Assembly: GCA_033807695.1 (NCBI GenBank)
Contig: CM066310.1
Span: forward strand, 2,976,001-3,040,000
Length of the DNA stretch: 64,000 bases
Direction of reading: 5' to 3'
Source: Daedaleopsis sinensis
Lineage: Eukaryota; Basidiomycota; Agaricomycetes; Polyporales; Polyporaceae
Shown here in pieces: positions 46,701-55,360 of this stretch (its first letter is position 1; each line of letters begins with the position of its first letter). Below the pieces are notes generated by a model that ran no database searches, had not been told where the DNA came from, and saw only the letters and a list, made by a program, of their open reading frames with translations. The position numbers were made by a program, and so were the translations under genes.

Positions 46701-49700
46701 TGTCCTCACCCCGGGAAGAACATCCCTGACGATTGGGCGGACTCGCCTCCACACATCAAGTACGTGTCATTCCTCATGTGGTACCAGGCCCTCCCTTCTG
46801 ACGATCATGACGTATTAGGTGGCTTTATACCCTGTTCCTCATGATCGATGCAAACTTCCGCGCTCGGTGCAAGGACCGCGGATTGGATGACATCGAATTG
46901 GCCCCTGGTTGGGCCTACTACGTCGAAGAGCAAGCATACCAAGCACATGTGCGGCGGTGCGCTGCGCAGAAAGAGGTGAGTAGCATGACTATATCACGCA
47001 CATCAGTACTGATCGGCTCGCACGGCGCATGATGACGTCTTTAGGAGAACTTATGCTCGGCGGAGCATAATGCTATTCTCAAAGCAAACCTCCATAAGGA
47101 AGGCTACATAGCCTCTGGTATCGGCGCAGTTCTTTGCGCACGTCATGGGCTGGTCCGCAAGAATGGCGCTGGAGATCTCCAGCGCGGAGAGGGGTGAGTC
47201 CGCGCCCTCGATCTAGAGCTGTAGATCTGCGTGCATCAAGCTGACTTTTGACGCTCAGGTACGCGAATATGGACTATCTCGTGTTTTCCACTCTCCTTGG
47301 CCTCCTCCTGGCGCTACTACTATCGTACGACATCGCGTGCCAGTGGTACAAGCGATTCTTCATCCGGATGGCCGACAATTTCCCGCCGACAATGCATATC
47401 GACCGATCAAAGGTGGAGGAGATCCGGTTCGCAATTCCAAAGAAGCATTACCGGGTACATGGCGGCGAGTCTCACTCGCGCTTCTCCCTGAACTATCTTC
47501 CGAGGGTTGGGCGCACATACGGAGAAGGTATCGAGGCGCATTGGTCACATATGAACCCATTAGCATTGAGCACACGCGAGATGGCCTTGGGAATGCGCCA
47601 CGAGGTCTACAATGATCATTGGGGTGCGTGGAACTGGCAGAAGACGAGTAGGTTCGGTATGTCATCATCTACTTGTAGCTCTGACACGCTTCCGAGCGTT
47701 ATTATAACATTATGCTAATCATCTTGCCAACAGGGGAAAGTTTCTTACGCGCGCTGCAAGAGGCTGATGACATGGCCGTGAAGCACTCTCAGACCTTCAA
47801 GGACTACTCGGCCGACTTACCCCCTGCAAGTGTTGCGCAGTGGGAGGAAATGGTACGCGTTTGGAACGAAGATCCGACAAAGCCGGACCCTTACGAAGAG
47901 CCTGCGAACGGTATGTGCATCACCGGTCTCGGGTCGTTCGTGCTGATGCTGAGAACTGATGTTATTCAGACTACTCCTTGGCGACCGTGAAGCTACAGCT
48001 CCACGACGAGGAGGCGACAGAAGCACTACAGGGCAAGCTTCCGCCGCACGACGTCACTCCGGCGGTGCTACTTCAAGTAGGCCTCGAACTCGAGGACAAG
48101 CAGTGAGTAGTTCTGCCTGCTTAGTGCATGATCTATTCGCGCTCACGCTTTTCTAGACGTGCCTTGAAGCTTCGCGCGAGTCGCGGACGGAGCGTCACCG
48201 AGCTAGCGGAAGCACAGCAAAAGAGGAACGTGCTGATGCGCCGGATCGAGTTATGGCAAGCGGTGCAAGACATTCACATGCCCCTCGTCATGGGCCTGCG
48301 GGCAGGCGCTGCTTCCACCTCTCCAGACGACCTCCAACCGGTCATCAAAGCCGAGGACGTTCGGCTCTGGCTGCCGTCTTCCCTACCCCCGAACCTCGCC
48401 TCCGGGGAGATGCTTACCGGACTCCGGGACAAAGAGCGCCGCCTCCGCTTGGCGCAAATGTCAGACGCCCTCGGGGAGATCCGACATGTTCGACGTGTCC
48501 TCGCCGCTATCTCGGAGTTCCAGCGGATGAACGTTGCCGGACTCGGGCAGAGGTCAGTTACCCGACAAGCTTCGCTCTACTCGCGGTTCAAGGACAAGCA
48601 AACCCGCTCCGCACAGCGGTATCGTGACGCGCGTGCCGCACTCGAGAAGCTTGACCCTGCGGGGGAGTGGAAGTCAACATTCAAACCCCTCCTTGAGAGC
48701 GACCTGCGGGGCCCACGGCGAGAGGACGAAGAGGTGATCACGAGCGAAGGTCGCTACGAGATAAGTTGGATCTGGCTCACAACCGGCGTCCCTCGGGGCG
48801 ACAACACTTCATGTGCATCTGACGAGGAGTTTGCTGAGACAATGCGGGTGGAGTGGGCGCGGTGTAAAGCACGTGCCGAGCGCTGGGGTGAGGAGCGTAC
48901 ACTGCTGCTGGAAGAGATGCGAAGGGTCCTGGCCTACTTCGAGTCCAAAGCGCGCTGGTGGCGCACTCAGGGGGACCGCCGTTCTGATGCAGCCCCGCGC
49001 TTGCGCCGAGGACTCAAGCTCTATGCGGAGAAGCAGGCTGCAGTGTTCGAGAGGTTAGCCAAGCGCAGCGCCTCCTTTTGGATCAACTTCCTAAAGGAGA
49101 TGGGGCCTCTCCCATCCTGGGCCGGTCCGTATGAGCCGTTCGCTCGCAACATCCGCCCTCGAAAGCGACTCGCAGTCCCGGACAACGAGCAGCTGGTCGA
49201 GGATGGGCAGGGTTCATCATCGGACTCGGATTCTGGGTCAGAGCCCGATACCAACCTGCTGTAGATCACTTTGTAGTATTCCATGGGGACCTTTTCTCGC
49301 AATGTAAAGTAGATTCCGAAGTACAAGCCTAGAACTAGCTACCGCTGTATATTATAATCCGGTCCATGCAAGAAGGCTAGACCCGGCCGCTACGTATGAC
49401 AATCCGTGCCAATCCAATCTCGTAGGATTTTACAAGGCTAGACCCGGCTACTGCAAGGTAGTACAATCCGATCAGCAAGCATTTCTAGCCGATCTGGTGG
49501 TATTCTACAAGGCTAGACCCCGGCCAGGACTAGTATTACAATCCGATCTATATGGATTCTACAAAGCTAGACCCCGGCTAATACTAAGTATTACAAACCT
49601 GTCTAGTAGTAAGTAATTACAATCCGATCTATAGACATTCTACAAGGCTAGACCCGGCTAGTGGTAGGTATTACAATCTGATCTGCTAGTATTCTACAAG

Positions 49701-50729
49701 GCTAGACCCGGCTAGAACTAGGTATTACAACCCAAGCTATAGGGATTCTACAAGGCTAGACCCGGCTAGCAGTAGGTATTACAATCTGATCTGCTAGTAT
49801 TCTACAAGGCTAGACCCGGCTAGAACTAGGTATTACAATCCGAGCTATAGGGATTCTACAAGGCTAGACCCGGCTAGCAGTAGGTATTACAATCTGATCT
49901 GCTAGTATTCTACAAGGCTAGACCCGGCTAGAACTAGGTATTACAATCCGAGCTATAGGGATTCTACAAGGCTAGACCCGGCTAGTGCTAGATATTACAA
50001 TCCGATCTACAATTATTCTACAAAGCTGTACCTGGCTGGTGCTGAGTATTACAATCTGATCCACAGAGATTATACAAGCACATGACAAGGGTTTTACAAG
50101 GCTAGACCTGGCTACTGCCAAGTATTACAATTTGTTCTGCAACAGTTCTACAAAGCTGGAGCTGGATATTACAAGGTACTAGTATTACCTCATAGTGAGT
50201 ATTACAAACCTGCAAGTATTCTACAAGCACATGACCAGTGTGTTGTACCATTCTTCAAATATATTACAAGCTCACCCATTATTCTACAAGCACATGACTC
50301 CAATATTACAATATCCAGTACTACAAGGCTAGCCCTTATTGTACAAGATGTATTACAAAGTGTCGTTTACTACAAACCTGATAGTACAATCTGCTTCTAC
50401 AACCCTCCCTCCGATGAATTACAATCTATTTTACAATCACCTACAGGTTGTACAAGCTCTGGAGGGTATTGTATTACAAGGTATTCCCCTAGTACTATAT
50501 ATTACAAACCCCCACATATAACGCAACACTTGCACCACATATGTGGTACTTTGTATTACAGTAGTGGAAACCAGTAGTGGATTATGCAGGCAATACGCGT
50601 CAGAAAGCTGTACGCGAGGCGCGCGACGCGGTGCGCGCTATCGGTGATCCAAGGGCGGATCTCGCTTATAGCGCACACCGTGACGCCGAGTGGTAGGAGT
50701 AGGTAAGTAAGCTCACCAGTGGTACGCAT
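37774..50729 (-). CDS. TET/JBP-family dioxygenase of element B, intron 1 holds element C
   Basis: The first exon is 50717-50729 (MRTT plus one base) and the second starts at 39761 (GIIAPSCQSPFRK). Intron 1 is therefore 10,955 bp instead of about 130 bp as in A, because element C lies in it. The rest matches A: NRRGDFETISCGISYGGGQK, FFPKIHQHYEDTL, PHTDHLNLAYG (iron ligands, about 38150-38170), LILWDLHLVIEFPPGS, LKHSNTAL and RRYAILQYSAGGIFRWADC, with the stop at 37774. No frame break was seen in the exons. The N-terminal half is more proline/arginine-rich than in A. Whether the gene is still expressed depends on splicing out, or promoting from within, element C. Confidence 0.85.
39766..39773. 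repeat. Target-site duplication of element C, left copy (GATTATGC)
   Basis: Identical to 50580-50587. It lies within intron 1 of the dioxygenase gene of B, between element C and the acceptor AG. Confidence 0.9.
39774..40770. repeat. Element C left terminal inverted repeat
   Basis: Inverted match of about 49320-50579. The inner half alternates AGCCGGGTCTAGCCTTGTAG with GATTGTAATACCTA, spaced about 55-60 bp. The outer 250 bp are almost identical to the right end. Confidence 0.92.
40836..43746 (-). CDS. Large accessory protein of element C
   Basis: Distant relative of the accessory proteins in A and B, with the same plan. N-terminal MGRKPWASPQETEWLEELVP and a FFDRFYPE motif take the place of FWKKVHNGYWE. 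Next come a Lys-rich linker and a helical block (SYQAYISLYNEDVIPRIRQL). After introns it reads VGWKGTVIVGGPRPDTG and GAWDDFTKAYTSFLVS. A long Ala/Thr/Pro/Ser tract with a short poly-Ala (about 42040-42070) follows. The C-terminal block is PEWVRDALEYFDVLAE, LWCKWWRVLQPISR and CGLFLVIMSLAWWLLA, with the tail PAKRRRAH and stop at 40836. The last exon boundary is near 41260-41330. Function unknown; its presence in two KDZ families suggests it matters for the elements. Confidence 0.72.
44131..44833 (+). CDS. Protein with one RNase H1 N-terminal-type domain, element C
   Basis: Two exons. The first starts MAIKNDHEPSESPADFPD at 44131 and is Ser/Pro/Gly-rich. After an intron of about 60 bp (donor near 44560) the second encodes RRWYVVIAGLRVGIWRNFLD and GSRYQACDTRDEAEQMYGAA, the pattern of the RNase H1 hybrid-binding domain; the stop is at 44831. 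There is no nuclease domain. It is divergent from the accessory gene (385 bp between starts) and upstream of the transposase. Compared with the gene in A it has only the C-terminal of the two domains. Confidence 0.72.
44834..45309. other. Intergenic region upstream of transposase C
   Basis: AT-rich. It probably holds the 3' end of the RNase H1-type gene and the transposase promoter. No coding sequence is supported. Confidence 0.4.
45310..49264 (+). CDS. KDZ transposase of element C (CxC2-type)
   Basis: Starts MAPNKRRASSNRKPNKKTRY at 45310. The zinc cluster CESCEQ..CLDC..CESCTVQHH (about 45950-46045) is the CxC2 type. The core has VCDVSGIHTVRVSFCKC, IGAVLCARHG, YANMDYLVF (about 47262), LSYDIACQW (about 47325) and YGEGIEAHWSHMNPLA (about 47520-47560), the last being the classical KDZ form of the Glu motif, unlike DGEAPERAWW in A and B. 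The C-terminal charged helical region runs to the stop at 49262-49264. Exon joins are ordinary GT-AG and no internal stop was found. Presumed to mobilise element C and not A or B, because the termini differ. Confidence 0.88.
49320..50579. repeat. Element C right terminal inverted repeat
   Basis: Inverted match of 39774-40770, with extra repeat units near its inner end (49320-49560). The word GTAATAC or its complement occurs throughout. Confidence 0.92.
50580..50587. repeat. Target-site duplication of element C, right copy (GATTATGC)
   Basis: Identical to 39766-39773. The following 130 bp continue intron 1 of the dioxygenase gene and share GCGAGATCCGCCCTTGGA (complement) with intron 1 of the A copy. 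Confidence 0.9.
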
Positions 50730-51003
50730 GGATGCGTAGGCTGTCAGTGGTTGCGCAGGCGTCGTGGGAGGAGTGAGAAAGAGGGAGAACGGGGAGAAGA
50801 AGCGAAATAGAGTTCATGGGAGCGACGAGGATATATAGCGGCGTCACGCAAACGCGGTCCGTCACGGAGCGACGCGTCCGGTCACAGCACACTGTCACGG
50901 CGTCCGCCGCTATCAATCTTCTTCAGCACACTGTCACGGCGTCCGCCGCTATCAATCTTCTTCAGCCCACTCTTGGGCCCCTCCGTCGTTCCACTCTCAC
51001 ACC
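50730..51003. promoter_or_regulatory. Divergent promoter between TET/JBP gene and transposase of B
   Basis: The 274 bp between start codons contain TATATAG near 50832, which would serve the leftward dioxygenase gene. GCGTCACGCA and further GTCACG/GACGCG words lie at 50840-50900. A tandem duplication of about 43 bp (GCACACTGTCACGGCGTCCG...) runs from 50886 to about 50970. Layout and words match the promoter in A. Confidence 0.6.
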
Positions 51004-54000
51004 ATGTCTTCCAAGAAACGACCTCCGAAACGTCTTCGACGTACTATCGTGGATGAGGACTTGACCGCCGAGTTCGAAGTCTCCGCCACGGATGCTCTCG
51101 CCGCACACCAGCCGCCTATACCAGCTGAACAACCCGTTTTCACCGTGGACGACGTATCCAGCGACCGGCGGCGAATCCACCGAGTCTCAGTCCCCCTTCC
51201 ACTTTCAGCTCAGTCCAACTCCAGTACCGGCCAGGATCCTGAACCCGACGCCCTCCACTTCGGGACGGCTAACGACTGGGACGCGATCCTTATCCCCGAG
51301 GAAGGAGCGATGCTTGGAGGCGTACAGGAGCCGGACGGGCGGGAGGAGCGCGCACCACGCTATGCCAGTACGGTGAGTCACTTATCACGCTCCTTCAATA
51401 GCTGTAGATTTGCTAACTCACTCGTCAATGACCCAGGACGAGCCGATGAAATCGTTTATCCCCCAGCAAGATCTGTATCTACAAGAGATGCTCCGTCGGG
51501 ATGGGCGAGGTCTTGCGACGCACAAAAAATGCACGTCCTGTCCCGACCAAGCCACGGCGGGCCAAGCGGTCATCCGATGTCGTACCTGCTCGCCTGGACC
51601 TCTCTCCTGCGAGGCGTGTACCGTGCGGGCTCATCGCTCAAATCCGTACCACAGGCTCAAGGTATGTTGTGCCGAATATAATCATTTATGTGATTAATCT
51701 AACACCGACTGTTCTGGACAGGAATGGAATGGGCGCACATTCGAGGACACGACCCTGAAGGCGCTTGGTCTGCGCGTGCAGCTCGGCCATCATCACGACA
51801 ACAGCCAGTGCTCTAACCCGCGAGCATCCCGCGACGACTTCAGCGTAATACACACTGACGGTCGCCATCTCGTTGCCGTCGACTTCTGCGGCTGTGACCA
51901 AGCTGGGAAGGCTGGGAATGTTGTACAGCAACTCATGCGGTACGATCTCTGGCCGGCTACAGACTGTGAACCCAACACCGCCTTCACGTTTCAACTACTC
52001 GAGCACTACCATGTTCAAAGCCTCCAAGGCAAGATCTCGATGGGCGACTACTATGAAGTGCTCGAATGTCTGACCGACAACACCGGGACGTCCAGCGCAG
52101 CCGACCGCTACAAGGCGTTCATGCGCATCGCAGCCCAGTACCGACATCTCAAACGTTGCAAGCGGGCGGGGCGTGGGCACGATCCTACAGGAGTCGCCGG
52201 TACACAGCCCGGTGAGCTTGCCGTTCGCTGTCCGGCCTGTCCGCAACCGGGCATCAATCTGCCGGACAATTGGGATAGCTGCTCGGACGATCTCAAGTGG
52301 GTGTCTAGTCATTGCCTCTCTCAAGTTACATCGGTAACTGACGGCTACTATCCCTGACAGATATCTGTATACCATCACTATTGCCATCGACGCATGCTTT
52401 CGCCTCAAGCGACGCGACGTCTCCGATGAGCAGAAGGATCCTATACTCGGGAGCGGTTGGGGCTACTTTGTGGAGGATACCGGGTATAAGGAGCTGCTGC
52501 AGAAGTATGGCGAACAGGATGAGGTCAGTCTGTTCATGATCGTTGAACGCGATGATTGGTGCTTACTCAATTGCTAGATGTCCAGCTGTACAGGACTCTC
52601 CGCCGTTGACCATGCAAACACTAAGTTCTCCCGCGGGTATGCAGCGACAGGGCTTGGTGGAATCTTCTGCGCACGTCATGGATTTTGGCTGGCACTTGGC
52701 ATTGGCGATGTGCAGAGGGGCGAGAAGTGAGTGAGATTACTGCTCTTATGACGCAATCCTTTATACTGAATGCGATGCAGATATGTGAACATGGATTACA
52801 TCTTCGTTTGCGCAATACGACGCTTCCTGGTGCTCAATAAACTGGTCAGCTATGACATAGCCTGCCAGTGGTCCGGTGGGCTCCTCGAGCGGATTGCCAG
52901 GTTTCCCTCGCACATACGCATCGAGATTCCGCAAGGTTCAATCTCGTATGTCATCCCGAAGCTTCACTTCCAGGCGCACCGCCGCGAAGGCCATTCACCG
53001 TACTCGCTCAACTATCGTGTCGGATCTGGTCGCACCGATGGGGAGGCTCCCGAGCGAGCCTGGTGGTGGATCCAGCCGGTTGCGAACGCAACGAAGCAGA
53101 TGGGGCCTGGCCAACGGCAGGGCGTTCTTGAAGACCAGTTCGGTTTCCACAACTGGCGCAAGATCGTCAAGATGCGTATGTCCTATTCTACTACGTAATG
53201 ATGATGACATAATCTGACTCCTTCCTCTAGCGTGGGCGCTGCGGAACGCCCTGCGAGAGGCACGCAAAGTTTACGCCGACCAAAACGGGACCTTTCAAGA
53301 GCTGACGGCCTCGCTGATGCACAAGCACGACCTGGCTAGATGGAGAACAGACGTGATCGCTTGGGAGGCTGATCCGTTCGGCTGCGACGACCCTTATGTG
53401 ACCGTGTCCCAGGGTACGCCTCAGTTCATCACTTCTTTACTACCTATTTGCTTAGCAGCGAATGCAGGGCCTACGCAGGCCGAGACCCTCCGCAAGCTTG
53501 CTGAAGAGGAGCAGGCGGCAAGTGCAGTGCCCGGTTTCATTGCGCTCCATGATATCAGCATCATCGGCTTCGTCTCCATGGGATTGGAGCTAGAGGAGAC
53601 CAAGTGAGTATTCTGTCCATAGGCACTGAGCAACGGAGCACTGACATGGATTTAGGTTCCGTATACGCGAGGACGCCAAGAAGGCGACATCCAGTCGAGT
53701 CGCCGGCCTCTTTGAACGTCGCACAGCCCTCAGACGGAAGATCCAGAAGTTCCGCGAGCTGCAGGGCATCTACATGCCGCGAGCTGTCGCGATGCTCGCG
53801 GACGACTCCGCCTGTCGTCTAGATGTGGAGCTGGTCGAAGATATACGCCTGGGACTCCCTTCCGAAATCAGCCAGTCTCGCCGCGACGCAGTGTGCCCTG
53901 AAAGGGTCTGCAATATTGAAGCACAGCTGCGGGAGGCACAATGCCGCGACGCGCTGCAGCACCTCCGGAACCAACTCCACACCCTCGATCACCTCTTTCT

Positions 54001-54715
54001 ATACAAGAAGACGCATGTGCGGCACCAGGTTGCGAACACGCGCGCGCGCGAGGAGATCTCAACGCAAGATGTGCGAAAGCATCGCGCGGTGCGACGCTAC
54101 CGACATGCCCGACGTGCAAAGCTCGCACTCTCCGGTACAGGTACCTGGGAGCGCGAGCTACGCGTACTCGACGACGGCGACATTCGTGGCGTTCAAGATG
54201 ACGACCCCTCCGCAGTCTCGGCCCGCAAGCGCGCTCGAGGAAACAAGGACCCTGGACCGGCGGAAGGACGCCGCCAGATCTCTTGGATATGGCGCAGCTC
54301 AGATCTCGAAGGCACGGCTGAGATGATAGATTCGCTACGCGTGGAGTGGTTGAAGGCACGTGCACGCGTGATGCGATGGGAGGAAGAGGTGAAGTGGCTG
54401 ATTGAGGAGATGCGACGTGTCTTGGCCAGCCACGCATACGACGAGCTGGAGTGGAACTCTAGGGCGCAAACAACTGCGTCTGCTGATGCGGCGATCAAGG
54501 AGGGCTTGGTAGCTTATGCGGCCAAGCAGGCGCTCATCCGACGTCGCATGCGTGCTACGGCGTCACATGTATGCAAGGCTGAGGTCGTAGCCGAGAAGGG
54601 GCTTGCATGGGTGCCAGAGGATGAGTGGAACGTGCTTGATATCAGTGTTGCGCCTCCTATAGACACTTTGGATGAGAACGATGTATTGTATGACTTCGAT
54701 GGCGATGATATATAG
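51004..54715 (+). CDS. KDZ transposase of element B (CxC2-type)
   Basis: Starts MSSKKRPPKRLRRTIVDEDL at 51004. The zinc cluster CTSCPDQ..CRTC..CEACTVRAH lies at about 51530-51635, then QLGHHHDNSQCSNP, DFCGCDQ, LSAVDHANTKFSRGYAATG, NMDYIFVCAIRR (about 52790), VSYDIACQW (about 52850) and GRTDGEAPERAWWW (about 53025-53065). The charged C-terminal region ends at 54713-54715. It is collinear with the A copy along its whole length, introns included, and shows no internal stop. It would recognise the same termini as A. It is divergent from the dioxygenase gene. Confidence 0.88.
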
Positions 54716-54849
54716 TCATTCCCTATTGAACATGCGGTTCTCTATTCCCTGCACTCTACTCTTATACTACCATGTGAGTACAGCTAGGGGTCCTGACAGA
54801 TCCCTTACATCATGCACAAGCGGCCATCAGGCAAGGTATGGTGCCAGAT

Positions 54850-55353
54850 GGTAAAGGAGCGCCAGGCGGCTCGTAGAGCGATCACTTTTGGCAGTTCAGG
54901 CGCCCGGGTGGCTGAGGCTGGCGCCTACTACTCATTTTGTACGGATAGACGCCAGTTGACCCGCTCAGCGCCTACACCCCCATTTTGGACGGACAGACGC
55001 CCGCTTACACAATCAGCGTCTGCTCCCCCGTTTTGGACGGATAAACGCCCGCTGACACAATCAGCGCCTGCTCCCCCGTTTTGGACGGATAGACGCTAGG
55101 GTGGCTGAAATCCGCCCCGTTTGGGCAGCTGAGGCGCTCGGGTGGCTTTTCCGGGCGTATAGCCGCCAAAACTAGCTGCACCGGCCGTATTAGGCAGGCT
55201 GCCGCGATGCCGAGCGGTCGCTACAGCCCAGTGGCCGGGCACCCCCCATAAGGCCGGGACGTGCTAATACATCAGTGTCGTCACCTGTACGCATTGCAAT
55301 AGCATGCATGCTAAGTACCTGTACATGATACATCATAACTACAACACCTGCTG
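54850..55353. repeat. Element B right terminal inverted repeat
   Basis: Inverted match of 16408-16920. About four units of 50 bp containing TTTTGGACGGA lie at 54930-55100. Confidence 0.82.
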
Positions 55354-55360
55354 GATCTCG
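55354..55360. repeat. Target-site duplication of element B, right copy (GATCTCG)
   Basis: Identical to 16401-16407; last codons of the 5' piece of P3. Confidence 0.88.

Larger units (their letters stand above)
39774..50579 (+). mobile_element. Element C: second-family KDZ transposon, 10.8 kb
   Basis: 10,806 bp with an 8-bp target duplication. The left end reads CACCCGTAGTTTCCACTACT and the complement of the right end CACTACTGGTTTCCACTACT. Terminal inverted repeats of about 1.0-1.3 kb are packed with short dispersed repeats. Cargo: large accessory gene (-), one-domain RNase H1-type gene (+), KDZ transposase (+). The termini share no obvious sequence with A/B beyond the leading CAC and the transposase is strongly diverged, so this is a different KDZ family. 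Confidence 0.92.
16408..55353 (-). mobile_element. Element B: outer KDZ/TET transposon with two nested inserts
   Basis: The left end reads CACTAGCTGTGGTAGTTATG and the complement of the right end reads CAGCAGGTGTTGTAGTTATG. Both continue into long inverted repeats. It is flanked by the 7-bp direct repeat GATCTCG (16401-16407 and 55354-55360). Span is 38,946 bp; without elements A and C and their duplications it is about 13,994 bp, close to the 14,131 bp of A. In its own direction (right to left) it carries the transposase (51004-54715), the TET/JBP gene (50729-37774), the small basic gene (37213-36291) and the large accessory gene (20839-17420), the same order as in A. It interrupts P3. Confidence 0.9.
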
